Made by a program: the position numbers and the translations under genes. From Lineus longissimus (Eukaryota; Nemertea; Pilidiophora; Heteronemertea; Lineidae): a stretch of DNA of 64,000 nt. The notes beneath the pieces are model-generated. The model searched no databases. It was not told the origin of the DNA and saw only the letters and a list, made by a program, of their open reading frames with translations. Where the stretch lies: positions 6,153,001-6,217,000 of the forward strand of contig NC_088308.1 in the NCBI RefSeq assembly GCF_910592395.1, given 5' to 3'. Shown one piece after another: positions 38,089 to 51,090 of this stretch (within the stretch, counting starts at the first letter, position 1; each line of letters opens with the position of its first letter).

Positions 38089-39179
38089 TGTATGCACCTT
38101 TATTGCGGAGGAATCAATTTGTTCTCGGTAAAAGTGTGAACTGAAGGATCTCAAGCTCATTAATAATGACTTTATTGGACTGAAGAAACATGTGCTTTGT
38201 TAAGTTTTAAACTATGCACGCGCAACAACAGACTTTCTTGGACTAAAGGTACAAATGTGCCTTGTAATGATATGTTTCAAACTATGAGCAACAGAAGTTT
38301 CCATCTACCACTGTTGGTCGTATATCAATCCTTGAAAGGAGGAGACTTGATGTTCACCAGGTCGGCATGAATTTTCCTGGAGTACGTGTTCCGATTTGAT
38401 TGCGTATAGAACAACATGATTTGTCTCTGTGCTTTCAAATTGAGTACCACGTGAGAGCGTTAAGACAATAAGATGAACAGTTGCGGAATGTTGAATAATG
38501 TGAATGCTAGCTAAAGCAGTAAAGGAGATGTCTGCTGTCCTTGTAAGAGCTAAAAGGCTGATTTGCATAGCAGTTTGCAACAGTTGGCAAAGCTGGTAAC
38601 TAGCAATCAGACATTAGTGCCAAAAGGAGATGAGTTGGCTCTATTTGTTTAAAACATGTATTAACATTCAAATAACAATAACAAAATGCATTGGTTTTGT
38701 TAGGTTTTTAATACTCCGGTGCTATCATTTTGCTATAATATGGTGGCCTACCATATGCCAAACAGAAGATGATTTATGGGGTGACGACAGGGAAGGTATA
38801 TTTATTTCAGCTCGCAGTGGTATTTAGTCCTACATGTGCTACTTTTGTATCACACATGTAGCCCACTACTTGTAACTAGCAAGGTGACACACAAAAAAAA
38901 CTCTCCAACTTTTTATTTTGAGTACATTTAACTCCCAAAATATTGATATGGTGATATTTGTCAGATCAGCTGAGATCAGTACAGTTATTGAATGTTTTTA
39001 ATCCATTATCACGGACCTATTACAGAACAGTTACAAAATCTACAAATTGGATGTATTCTGTAGGCATCGAGGCAGCTTTTATTGGCCATTTTTTGCCCTC
39101 CTCCCTTTCCCAGGTTTTGTTGGCCGAAAAAGGCCGTTGTCACCGTATATCACGTCGCTAGATTTTTCGAATTTGTTTG
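38089..39179. other. Convergent intergenic region
   Basis: 3' flanks of COQ7 and the death-fold/B-box gene. Only short overlapping open frames; no gene or clear repeat recognised. Confidence 0.5.
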
Positions 39180-42100
39180 CTAGGGACCTGCTTCTTTGGC
39201 TGGACGTATCACGATATCATCATCATACACGGTAATGCTCTTCCTTCTGATTGTACTCAGCTTAAACCTCCTCGAGCAACACGTTTTGCCCGACTCCCTG
39301 TAGACAATTAAAATGTGGCCATTCCAGTATGAAATACTTGGCTCCTGGTCGCATTTCATGGCTGGACCATGGTCAAGGCGCAGTAACTTCCATTCGTCTT
39401 CCTCTTCCAGTAGCTGGTACAGGCATATCTCTCTTGGCTTCTTCGTATTTGTCATACCACCAATCATGAACAAGTCGCCGAAACCGTTGCAGCAGGATCC
39501 GAAGATTTCAAAGTCTTTGATGCCATGTTCACCAGTCTTGTTCAAGCAGAGCTTGTCGCCTTGCCATTCGTAAGACGATATACTGGTTCGTGAGAGCGTG
39601 AAGATGAAGTTGTTCCCGGCGTAGTTCACGTACCTGTGGTCGCCCATGGGTAGAGATGTAACAAGGGTTCCGGAGTCGTCCAGCACCGCAAGCTTTGCAG
39701 CGGCGAGTCCATGCATGATGTAATAGTTGTCTTGCTCATCTACGTCAATGCTCGTGGGATTTTCCAGATGAGGAATCGCCATGACACTTTGTCCTTCTTC
39801 TCCTTCGGGCCCGAGCAAGGTTCTGATGCATGGTGGATCGGTTTGAAGGAGGACGATTTCCCCTTCTTCGTTTATTATCATTCCCCTAGAATTTTTCACG
39901 TTTTCCGTGATCACGTTTTGAGATGATCCATCCGAGTTGAAGATGATGATCGAGTCGGCTAGATCTTGTAGGGGGTTGACACTCTTGCTAGTCAGAAAAG
40001 CTTGCCTGGTGTCACTTAGCAAGCCCAGGCAGAAAACGAACCGAAAGTTGGGAAGGAAATCCCAGGAAGTACTGCCACAGTCCTCCAACTCGTAACCATT
40101 GATGCCGCGGTAGAGGTTCATGGAGGGAATCCCCCTTACTTTAGTTGACGAATGGCGTTTAGGTCGGACTCTTATCGCGTCGGATTCTGTTTTACTGTTA
40201 CTCCTTCTGATGGCATGTAGTGGTCTCTCTCCTTGTGATACAAGCTCTTCGTAGGTTGGGGGACTATTGGGGGATTCTGCGTGGGCGACTGGTGTCTCGC
40301 ATATCCCGTACTCCTCCTTCAAACGTTTCTTTTTTACCTTTGCATCAATTGGCCCGGCTTCCTTTCGGGGCGCGAATGACCCTGACGACTCGTATTCTTC
40401 GCAGGGAAGCTTTGCGTGAAATGACTCTTGGCACAAGCGCCCCATCGAAATATCTTCTGGTTTGGTGAAGTCAACATGAAGAGGGAACCTGTCGCGTTTC
40501 TCTTTAAGTAGCTTTATGACTTGGGAAGAACGTGACTGTATTTCCTGCTGGCTATTCTGCGAGTACAGGCTAGCAGCTATATCCATACAGTCAGTGTCCG
40601 CCAGTATATCATTGACGAGCCTATCCCTCTGTCTTGAGGCAGACTTCATTTGCTCATTGTACAGCAGAAGTATCTCCTGAATCAGCTCAGTGCCCATTCC
40701 GGTGACCTCCTGGAGTATTTCGCTGGCTTCAGATGCAATGGCCTGAAAATCAGGCGACAACGCGGCAAACAAAAGCTTCATCTGCTCAGCTGCTTTTGGC
40801 GTATTCACCAAAGCATATTTTCCCGCCGCGCTTAGTTTGAAGGTACTGTGGTCATCATGGCCTATAACCAAACAAACGTCGCAGATAAACTCCCTGCAGT
40901 CAACGCAGCGATGTTTCAACAGCCTCGGTTCGTCGGCGTGTTTTAGACACAGTTCCTTCCCTGATCCCAGTGGAACGACACAGTGCTGAAACTTCTCTTC
41001 GTGGGCATCGCCGCAGTCAAGGCACAGGGCGAGGCGATCACAGTCGGAACATTCCCGGTGTCCAGCGGTCTCCTTTTTCTCTCGGTAGTAACAGAGGGTG
41101 CAGCATTTATCTGGTCCAGGCGGGTTCTGGAAAAAGATTTGAGAAATTCTATTTGATTACATGTTCCTGCTAAAAGGTGTTGTCAAAGGAGTTTCCTCAG
41201 TGGCGCGTACTGTGGGTATAACATTGTGCTCGGGGCTGTTTAGTGCCCCTGGTGGATGATTATGGTGATCTATCGTGACTCCATTTTGCCAATCTCGGTA
41301 ACACCAGAACTAACCAAAATCCACAAAATGGTAAAACTACTATCAGAGGGTAATGTCACCTTTGGTCTGCATGGCCTCCGAACAATAACTTTTCCGATTT
41401 TTGGTGTTTGAAACAGTTCTAGTGTTCAGATTGGCAAAATGGAGTCATCACCTGGGATATTTGCAATGGTACATCGCAATTGTATATTCTATTGGCGGAG
41501 TTCACAGTGTGATCGATGTAAACCTCGTTTTACGAAATTATTTGTACGAATTGGTCCACCTGAAATGATGTTCATCAAATGAAAAGAAATCTGCAAACTA
41601 CATGTATCAGTCATGCAATTACTTTATATACCTGTGAGTGTTCTTCTCTCGAATGCCGCAGTAGATTGTCAGGAGTGCTTTCTTGTGTTGGCCTTTCTAC
41701 GCTCACACCAGCGGCTTGAAGAAAAAAAGAAGTGGGATGTCGTATTAACTGTGGACCAGTTGAGTTTTGGGTTGCTGGATTTAAAATAATCGATAGTGAT
41801 ACATAATGTTTCAGTAAAATTTCGCTGAAGACGAATAACATCCTTTCGCGTGAATAATGGGAGATCTTTAGATTTAATTTCATTATTTGGGCCGTATAGC
41901 GGTGCATCTCCCAATACGAGGCATGGCGTTTATTCTGTTGCGAGATTACTTACCACAGTTCTTCTCAAATCTTTCTTCTTGTTCTGTTATGTATTGCTCC
42001 AAGAAGTTCAGCCGAAGGTCATCCAGCATTTTCTTTAGCTTGGTGTAGTTCATCTTGCTTATAACGCCGCATCTGAAAAATGTAAGGAGTTATCTTCTTG

Positions 42101-42841
42101 ATTTTATCATTAACTACCGGTGTGCTAAATTCCTGTCTCGGAACTGAACTGAACGACATGTAGCTGGTCCAATATGTCAGTATCATATTCCATCGAGGCC
42201 TTCCAGTCCTGGCGAACCAAGGCTGGCGAACTATACTGCGTCATTTCGTCTTGAATCATAAATCTATGGTTCTCCTTCGGTAACCCGATCTAAGCCTATA
42301 CCTGTTCATTGTATCCCACAGCCTCGCCATGTCGACGGCCTCATCAACCTCTCTCCGCGACAGAAGTTCAGCCGTCGTGAGGTACTCCTTCATCACTCGG
42401 AGATCCGCATCTGTGACATCTTTCAGGAGTTTTGTGAAGATCTCAATGTGGACTTTGTTCGCCATCTCCGACGAAGCACTCCTAAAATGGCAAAGTTGTA
42501 TGTTTATAATCATTGATCAGTATCAAATGTGCATGTGGTCAGCGACTTGTGAATATCTTTTACAACTTTAACAACTACAGCAATGTTGCAAAGATTGTCG
42601 TATGTTATATATTAACGATAGATATAGAACTGTAGGCCTATGAGGATGAAAATGATCGGTAGAGTTCAGCCTGTGCCGGCCACTTTTATTACCGGTATCC
42701 AGTATGCCCCTGGGGTGATGGTTACTTACACTTGAAATGTAAAGTGGCGGGGTGGCGATGCTGTCTTCAAAGGGCATATAGAGAGAGTCTCAAACTACAT
42801 GTTTACACTTACCTCTGGTCCGGCAGAGTCCTTTCCGCCAT
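39180..42841 (-). CDS. Death-effector-like domain + two B-boxes + C-terminal repeat domain (TRIM-like, no RING)
   Basis: Five exons: 42841-42813, 42481-42302, 42072-41954, 41714-41632, 41126-39180. All joins keep phase and give 785 residues. Residues about 20-105 form a death-fold, best matching a DED: LLKDVTDADLRVMKEYL, then DMARLWDTMNRCGVISK and LKKMLDDLRLNFLEQY. After a short linker come B-box 1 (CTLCYYR ... CSDCDRLALCLDC ... H) and B-box 2 (CLKH ... CVDC ... CDVC ... HDDH), then a helical, probably coiled-coil region. The C-terminal half has NHL/WD-like repeats (GRLxx-free, e.g. NPTSIDVDEQDNYYIM and GFGDLFMIGG), as in TRIM56-like proteins. No RING is encoded, so direct E3 activity is not expected. 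A role in death-fold or innate signalling is inference. Confidence 0.8.
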
Positions 42842-45800
42842 GATGCCAGTGTGTTTGCGAATGTTACATATGAAAGTGAACCAGTCGATGGGTTCTTGAA
42901 CTGGAACTATGTATACGGCTGCGTCTGATGTCCGTAGATTATGGCATCTTCTCACTTTGCGTGACCGTCCTTGCTATTAGCCCTCGATCTGTGATCACAT
43001 ATTGTGTTACACACTTGTTCGTGACTCTGATATATCGTTCTGCTATCAAATAATAATTATCGACCACTTTTCATAGGCCTAGGCCTATGCCTAGGCCTGC
43101 ACATTGAACTCTACCACATAGATGTTTCACGGTCGCGTGCGTTTTGACAGGATGTTTATATCATCAATTCTTCCAGTTTATAACATGTCAATATCGACAA
43201 TTGTTCAGAAGTCTATGTCTCGTGATAGATGTTTGGCCTTTAATGGCTTTCATGTGTGTTTAACCTTATCCGTGAACACTATCGACGGGCCATTCATACA
43301 AATGGAGTCCCAGAAAAAGCCTACTTCTTGTCGGTATTCGCTAAATATATTTACATATCGAGGAATTCGCTAAACAAGAATCTAATAAGCAATGCGATGT
43401 AAGTCTCTTAATTAGTTTGAAGTCCAGTCTCAACAAAGTTTAGAGCCCATACATCATGTAAGTCGAAATTGACATCAAGTAGGGCCTGGCTTGTTGGTTA
43501 AAAAACTTGCCCATAAGACGACCTCAAGCCCGCAAGTTTTGCCACTGGATATTGATTGGCCGCCAACTGGGGCAGCCAATAAGGACGAGTACTTCAAGTT
43601 GATGCCAGCTTGCCACTGATGAAGTTCACTGCGGTTCTGGATAGGCATGCAGATCTACATTATCTCCTGCACATTAAATATCAGATGCCATCGCAATAAA
43701 TTACGGCATGGACCGCCTTTACATTGTAAGAAATGAGGAGAGGCCGTTCTTTTTAAAACAATTCTTCCACCGAAGTTTTTCTCGTTGCATCCCATCTGAG
43801 GACATCATCAGCGGGTTCTTTTGAGTGCGGACGTAGGGATCGAGCACTCGGAACCCCAGGATCTCCCTATAGCTAGGATGATCGCCTTGTAACATGCTTC
43901 TTCAACGTGGGCGGGAGACAACACTGTTGAGGTACTTCACAGTCATCACATACACTTATCCCCGTTGGCTGTGACAGCAGAACAAAGTTATAGACTTCAC
44001 AAGTACCAGACACGGAGTGAAAAAATCCAGGGACACCCTCACGCGATCAGCCCCAAGTAACTGCCTTTTACAAGAAGAGCTGCCATTTCTATTGTGGCTT
44101 GTAAAAATGGGCATATTAAATTAATGTTCTCATAGCACTTTTGAGAGCAATTCTGACACCTATTATTGATTAAACATTTGCTGCTGAAGAGAGCATGTTT
44201 ATACACACTCAAATAACTCAGTGGTCACCTATTGTGCCAATCAACCCATGGCAGAGGTGGCTACCACTTCAGGGCAGGTTTTGTCTAAAGTGTGGACCGA
44301 ACGAACTCACCCCTGGCATGCCTGGTCGTCAGGTCATGGGAGATCTTTCCGTTAATGTTTTGACATTTGGCAGGTCACCATCCTCGTCATGTTGACTTAT
44401 CGGCATTATTTGTCGGTATCTTTGGCGTCCTCTTTAAGACAAATACTTTTGGATTGTCGCACGTACACTGCTGATAAATCGGCATGCATCCTCGTATAAC
44501 CAGGTATTTTTTAATTAACTCCGCCCTCTTGATATGTTGGGACGTTGGCCGGAGTGAAAAATTCTGAATCTCAGGATGGCATATCATCTATTTTAAGCAT
44601 TAATTGTGTACTATACATGTACATGAAGCTCTAAAACTAAAGGACGTGACTTTGTTGTACCAGCACTGGTCGTCCGGCCTCGAGTATGTCGATCGGCTTT
44701 TTCGCAAATGGAACCTGGCTGATGTATGTCATACTTCTCGAAATCTTAGCCTTAATGGCCTGAAGTTGCGGTCAGGCGCGCAATGAAGGTGTCGAAAATG
44801 TTCTCATTATGGCAAACTTTTCCCAGAAGCACCGTTAAAACATACTTGACAGCTGTAAACGACAGTGTCTCAACAACGGCAAACACAAACATTAAGTGTT
44901 TTTCCGACTCTTCAAATAGCCGCTGAAGGAATCGACAAACTTTCCAGAGGAAATTGTGAGATACTTGAGCTATTGGAAGCCATTTGTATAACAGGCCAAA
45001 TACGAAGAAATGTACTTTTGGTCGGCGCCCTTCGACGGGGGTTTGCGGTTCAACGGCACTAGAGAGTTTTCGCAAAGCCCCGCTAGTTCCAACGCATACG
45101 GCACATTATTATGTTTCGACATCGAACAATGTGTAGGCGTTCCCGTTGGTTGGCGCGTTTCGGGGTTTTGCGAAAACTCTTTAGAGAGGTTAAGACTGCG
45201 AGTTGAGGGCACGATCCACAAAACCGTAACAGGAATGACTTCAGATCCAGCGACCTCTTGAACTAAATAGATTTTTTGCACTGAAAGCTCTAATTGATCT
45301 CTCCTATAATTTCACCTTTGCGCTATAAGACTAGTCGGAATTTTACTTACGCTCTGGATATAAGATCGCAAAAACTCTCGGAGGTACTCCATGTTTTGTT
45401 TGACGAGACAAGAGTACCTAATAATTCATCCACTTTGAGGTTATCCAAATGTCACCACATTCAAATTCGCAACCGTGCATTCCGATGCGGCCCTAAAACC
45501 ACCTCCCCTGTAAGAAGAATTGATTCATAAATAACCACTTGGAATTTCATTGGCAGTGTATACAAGCCTTAAAGTGCCGTTTGATTGGAGTCTTCAGTCG
45601 GGGTTTATCAGCCTCGATGGTGTGATTGGTCAACGGAATTCGATGCACCCGGATAAGAGGTTGGGCCGCTGTAGTGCAACCCGCCCGATGGTGCACAGTG
45701 GGTCACCGGAGGAGAGCCAGGAGGTTTGTTATTTACAAAACATCTTCACATCATTAGTTACAGAAGTCTGAAAGGAATACATGTAGTTCAATTTCTGGCC

Positions 45801-46492
45801 GGATTGATTTTCGAATTGGTCACTGGCACCGTTTTGGGACGCTTATAGCACATTGTACTTAAAGGTCAGGCGTTGAAACTTTCGCTCTGTTCTGAAGTAG
45901 ATGTAGAACAGCGCTGCGCCTCCGCCTCTAGAAAGTGCAACTCATGAACTGAATCACATGATCAATAGTCCTTGGTCATCCGGACATAAACCTCGTTCAC
46001 AAATACATCGTCATAGCGCACCGTATTTAACCAATGAAGGTAGCGATAGCGCCAGTTGTCCGCCAGTTTGAGGTCCTGTTGGTTGTCCGGAGACATTTAC
46101 AAACAATTTGACGGACTTTGGTTAGTTTTTTACGACACCGATCGTCAAAGGCAACGAAAGATAGAAACAGTGATTTAATGAAACCCCTGGTTCTGAAGGA
46201 TGTGACGCGATCCGAACATTACTCAGCAGGTTTTCTGAAATATCTTTGGGAAATGAAGTCACAATTCATGAAAAACAAACCGGTGCCAAGAAATACATGT
46301 CGGTGAACATGACTGTATACTAATTGGATGAAGTACATTTGATGCAGACTTGAGACTTTGTAGAACTTTGTGAAAATCCATCTTTTCTCAATAAAATAAC
46401 TTCAACCGGGACATTGTGAAACGCACACCGAGCACTGAAATCGGTCTACGATAAGCGGAAGTTTTGTCTTTAGTTATCACTGCAACTACAGA
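42842..46492. other. Long intergenic region
   Basis: Divergent 5' flanks of the B-box gene and the methyltransferase. Contains a palindrome AGGCCTAGGCCTATGCCTAG (about 43077) and a small MITE (45059-45186). Open frames of 60-107 codons occur on both strands but overlap one another and show no domain. Confidence 0.45.
45059..45186. mobile_element. Foldback MITE, about 130 bp
   Basis: Terminal arms AGAGAGTTTTCGCAAAGCCC and GGGTTTTGCGAAAACTCTTT. The interior ATCGAACAATGTGTAGGCGT matches the element in amylase intron 3. Confidence 0.7.
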
Positions 46493-49008
46493 ATGAACCC
46501 GGACCCTTACGTGTACTCGCGGTATAACCTTGGATCTCGGAAGTGGGCGAGGGAGACACTGGATGGCTTCATCCCGCGCTGTGACCGGCCAAGGAACATC
46601 CTCGATGTTGGCTGTGGGACAGGGGAGGTGACCCATCTTTTGGCGGAGAGGTTCCCTAAGGCTAAAGTCGTAGCCGTAGATAAGGTAAGTTGATTGAATT
46701 TAATAAGAATTTAGATATGGTGAGTTTATCAGCTTTATGTTTTGTATAGTGATTATTTTTAATGCTATATAGACCTATATTGTTGTTGTTACTAAAAACG
46801 TATTATCAACTTACATGTACATGTGGTTAACTATCTTAACTAGGTTCGGAAAAAAAGTGAATGGAGGAAGTGACTGATGAGTATAGAAAGACTGAAGCTA
46901 TAGCCTTTTTACGTGTGCGTGTGTGTGATCAATGGTCCCGTTTTGACACTTTCGTGTCTTAAAAGTGGAAACTCGAACTGACTACCAATTTCATGACAGG
47001 GAGACCACGACCACTGGTCCTATTGATCTGGAAACTCACCACATCACAGTGTTGCTTCACCTTTCAGTTCTTTGAGTATCGCCAAACCAAAAATATGACA
47101 CATAAGGTGAAGCAATATTGGTCAGTATCATCGGGCAAGCGTTTTCACTGAAGTCGGCGAGTTTATAGAATGCGCTACTGAAGCCAACAGACATAATACT
47201 CGCCATTACCGCATGTTATGATTTTTGTGGTGCTGTATTTTGAAGTTCTAGATGTGAACTTGTGAAATGACATTTCAGCTCCCATCAATGGTCCAGTACG
47301 CCAAGGACCAAAACTCCACAGACAGGATCGACTTCTTCGTGATGGACATCCAAAACAACGAACTGACGCAGGATTCCTGGAGGAATAACTTTGATTTCGT
47401 CTTCTCCTTCCTCTGCATGCAGTGGGTGGAAGACCAGCTAGCTGCCCTGAGGAACATCTACAGCCTGACTAGACCGGGAGGAGAGGCGCTGATAGTGCTT
47501 GGCGTCAAGCCTTCCGCAGCTTTCCTGAGACTCATGAAGGAGCTCAAGGAGCATCCAAGATGGAAACATTATCTTGAGGTACATGTAAAAAGCATCATTT
47601 CGATATATTAAAGCACGCCAGTTTAAACCGAGCTGATTTTTGCGAGGGATTTTTCTCTCTTCAAATTTGATTCAAAGTGAAATGCCAAAATACATGTATA
47701 GGCCTACACATTTTTTATTAAATATAAATTTTCATAGTTTTCCTTTTAGAAAGCAGAAATTTATCTCGCTGCTCTATACTGGGGTGTAATCATCACTTCG
47801 TCTTCAGTAGAAATACACTATTTAATGTAGGTGGGAAGTATTAGTAATAAGTTAGTAAGAGCGAAGACACTTTACTCTCGTACATTTGAAAGACTCTGTG
47901 TACATCTATACATGCAGTAATAAATTCTTAAAACGTTTCTTGTAGTAATTTATCGATCTTTCATGGTCGTAAATATTCTAATACAAAAGTTTCCTGCTTT
48001 GTTTGGGTAGTGCTTCTTTCACACTTTACATACTATTTTTATGTACTTTCTTTCAGAACTTTTCCGCGATGCAATGGAATACTTCGAAGAACGGCCTGAT
48101 ACGCTGGAGGATACCGGATCCAGTGAGCGGTTACAGCAACGTGGTGAAAGATGCTGGTTTCACTATTCTGTCGGCAAAGACGAAGGAGTATGAATACGTT
48201 CCGGATTCAGATGATAGATGTCGAGGTAAGCCATTTGTCAAGGATCTCGTCGTTTTAGGGTTATTTCTCAAGATTCAGTGTTAATTAGCGCAGCGCTGCA
48301 ACCATCATCGCATAACATATGTACATGACTCTAACCTACAATGTGTGTTCAATACACTCTACCTATCGATAGTCGTGAGAGTGAAAAAACAGAATCGGAT
48401 GCATTCTCCAAATCAGACGGAATATTCAAGCATACCACCTTACTACAATACTATCACTGCGCCGGAGTATGAATCGTATGATGCGCAACAACACGAATGC
48501 CAAATGGACGAGTGTGTTGCTTGACCTTCCCCGACCCGTGTGTACGGGTTTGTTTCAAGGATCAGATGAGTCGTCCCACAGTTTTGAGGTGACTACCGGT
48601 AGACTACAATGCGCCAATCTAATAAAATCAACTTCCAACCAACTGGTTGGTGACACGATGACTCTTTGAATATTATAGTTTACCAAGCTGATGAACTGCT
48701 TCGATTATGCTTCAGGTATGCTTGAGATCCTTCTACCTCACGTGAGAGCAATCCCTGAAGATAACCGACAGGAATTCATGGACGATGTATTAGAATTATA
48801 CATGACCTTCTGCCCCAAGACAGTGGACAAACGGACAATATGGACACCAACATTATTGCTGGTTCACTGTGTGAAGGAGATGGAAACCGCAGCTATGAAC
48901 AATGATAGGAAAGAAGAGCAGCCATCTACTTCTCAATCTAAGAGAAAAACTTTTTTTTTAAATTTTGGACCGACATGTATGAATTGTTGTCGTGGTTTTG
49001 ATTGCTGA
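46493..49008 (+). CDS. SAM-dependent methyltransferase, JHAMT-like class I
   Basis: Four exons join in phase: 46493-46684, 47279-47578, 48057-48225, 48716-49008; 317 residues. Motif I is ILDVGCGTGEVTHLL (residues 36-50), the ribose-binding acid follows in VVAVDK, and further class I motifs are FFVMDIQ, FDFVFSFLCMQWV and RPGGEALIVLG. Sequence order and the later VVKDAGFTILSAKTKEYEY segment resemble the juvenile-hormone-acid O-methyltransferase group, which outside arthropods has mostly unknown substrates; farnesoic-acid-type O-methylation is only a possibility. The final exon adds a tail after VHCVKEME that is longer than in the family: Lys/Ser-rich, ending Cys-rich (CMNCC, GFDC). The last exon boundary in exon 3 (CGAG|GTAAGC) fits phase. 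Confidence 0.85.
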
Positions 49009-49518
49009 TGTTCTGCACGATGATGATGATGAAGATGATGCATCGACTTCTTTCGCAACTTCTTCCAGCAATAATTTGGCATCAATCAAGCTTTGTCCGT
49101 ACACAATTTATTTTGGTCAGTCGTAAGACCATGCTTGTTCGGCGCAGAAAACGTACACTGAAGGCTTCAGACGACCAATACAGATAATCGTGAGGAAACT
49201 GGGGGTTGTTCGCTTCGTAGGTCCTGCTAACAAACCCCTCAGAAATTTCATCTCTGGCTGAAGTTTGTGCGGTGTGGGAGACTCTCATGCTCTGCTAATG
49301 TGACGTGTTCAACCAAGGCCTAGTAATAAAGGTACGATGGGACTACGTGGTGAAGTAGCATAAGCTGTATATAGCTTTACCTTTTTTAATGTAATACATG
49401 CGCATAATATACACATGTAGTTTATCTATAGTTAATTTATGAGCATTTATTTTCAGCACTGTCTGATGTATTTGTCGATAAGCTGCAAAATGAAATTAAT
49501 TAGTGTCAATGGTTGACA
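49009..49518. other. Convergent intergenic region
   Basis: 3' flanks of the methyltransferase and the UGT. A short ATGATG run (49020) is the only repeat; nothing else seen. Confidence 0.5.
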
Positions 49519-51090
49519 TCATTCAGTTTTTTTCTTTTTCCTACGAATCCGAGGCTGATCTTTTGTCTTAGTGTTGCCGTCCATCATTCTCTTCACACAA
49601 CAGAAAGTACACACTACTGCCATTATCAATATGAGAGGGGCCACAACAAGAAAGAGAAGAACATCGAGCATGAAGTACTGAACAAATGTCAAACTACTGA
49701 GCGTTGTTGTCAAGTGATCGGCGCCATGAGTGATCACGTGGTCTATCCAGAATGCACTGGTGTCACGTGGATCCGGAAGAGTCCTCTGAATCTTCGAAGC
49801 CTTTTTAATGGCTTCGGTGTACTTTGTATTGGTGATTATTTCCTTGATGTTGTTTGTGAGCTCTTTCGTCGTGAATGAATGGATATCCATGCCAAGACCA
49901 TAACCCTTATAGACCATTCGCTCTGTATTGTATGGTTGGTCACCGTAGATAGGGAACCCCAGCATCGGGACACCATGGAACAAGGCCTCCAGTTGGCCGT
50001 TGTTTCCACAGTGGGTTATGAACAACTTGATGCTTGGGTGTGCCATTAGGTCATTCTGCGGCAACCATTTGACAATTTTCACATTTTTCGGAATCTGCTC
50101 ATCATATGTCTTTGTAGTCTTCCAAATAATGCGCTGTTCAATTTGATTAAACACTTCTATGAATTTTAGAAACATGTCCTTTGGAAGGAATGGTACACTG
50201 GACCCAAAGGAGACGATTATAACGCCATGCTTTGCTTCCTCTACAAATGTTTGGTAATCTGCTTGCAAAGGCTGCGCGGGTCTTGCGGTTAATCCTCCAA
50301 CCTTAATAAGGTTTGGCATACCTGGTGTTGGACAGTCGATCACACCGTTTCGGTTGTAGAGGAACAATTTTGACTGCATGACCAAGTCTCCCAAGGATGC
50401 ATAAGGTTTCTTTGGAGTATAGTCCACAAATGACGAGGTATCGGCAAACAGGTTTGTAATAACCCGTTCGTAAATCAGCACTTCAAAAAAGGTTTTCAAT
50501 CTCTTGAAGAATGTGTTGGTATCTTTATTTACAAGACATGGAGCGAATGGACTGACGAGTGGATGGGTTTTGACATACCAGGATAGTTGAGTGGTACTGA
50601 GAGTTACGGTTGGGACGCCTAGCTTATGGGCCAGCAGATGGTAACAGGGTAAGGCAATGTCGGCCAACACGAGTTCGTATTGCTCATGCTTCAGTCTTTC
50701 GACCATTTTGGCATCGTTGAGCGCCATTTTGCAATCATACGTGAATCTTGGCTGAATAATTGTCGTCAGGACAGTCCACATTCCACTTCTTTTTGTCAGG
50801 AATGCATCGGCCATCTGCGCATCGAAAACATCCTGCGATGCCAGTTCCTTATCTGGCGATCGGTAGTGAATGAACTCCACGTTCATGCCCTTGAATTGAG
50901 AGGGATTTGGACGGTTCTCGTCCATCACCACATGGACCGTATGTCCCATCTTCAGCAAGGCCTCACTCACGGCAGCAAATTCGTTCAGGTGACTCCCGAA
51001 CTGCACAGATAGGACGAGTATTTTGCCTGAATCTACATATTTCTGAGTTAAAAGGATCAACTGAAGAAGCAGACCTACAATTCCTCTCAT
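49519..51090 (-). CDS. UDP-glycosyltransferase (UGT, GT1), single exon
   Basis: An uninterrupted 523-residue frame with an ATG at 51090. A signal peptide (MRGIVGLLLQLILL...) is followed by the variable acceptor-binding half. The C-terminal half carries the UDPGT signature (WLPQNDLMAHPSIKLFITHC, then GVPMLGFPIYGDQ) with the sugar-donor Asp-Gln pair. Near the end are a transmembrane helix (FMLDVLLFLVVAPLILIMAV) and a basic tail ending KKTE, which fits the KKXX dilysine ER-retention pattern of UGTs. The enzyme would conjugate UDP-sugars to small lipophilic compounds in the ER lumen. The catalytic His near residue 36 is not obvious by eye (GSHLNEF is the likely site). Most neighbours have several introns, so the intronless form could mark a retrocopy or an intron-poor UGT class. 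Confidence 0.93.
   Translation of the reverse strand: MRGIVGLLLQLILLTQKYVDSGKILVLSVQFGSHLNEFAAVSEALLKMGHTVHVVMDENRPNPSQFKGMNVEFIHYRSPDKELASQDVFDAQMADAFLTKRSGMWTVLTTIIQPRFTYDCKMALNDAKMVERLKHEQYELVLADIALPCYHLLAHKLGVPTVTLSTTQLSWYVKTHPLVSPFAPCLVNKDTNTFFKRLKTFFEVLIYERVITNLFADTSSFVDYTPKKPYASLGDLVMQSKLFLYNRNGVIDCPTPGMPNLIKVGGLTARPAQPLQADYQTFVEEAKHGVIIVSFGSSVPFLPKDMFLKFIEVFNQIEQRIIWKTTKTYDEQIPKNVKIVKWLPQNDLMAHPSIKLFITHCGNNGQLEALFHGVPMLGFPIYGDQPYNTERMVYKGYGLGMDIHSFTTKELTNNIKEIITNTKYTEAIKKASKIQRTLPDPRDTSAFWIDHVITHGADHLTTTLSSLTFVQYFMLDVLLFLVVAPLILIMAVVCTFCCVKRMMDGNTKTKDQPRIRRKKKKTE

Noticed and set aside
44752-45281. Two minus-strand frames of about 105 codons
   Set aside because: They overlap each other and cross a foldback MITE; no domain or splice sites.
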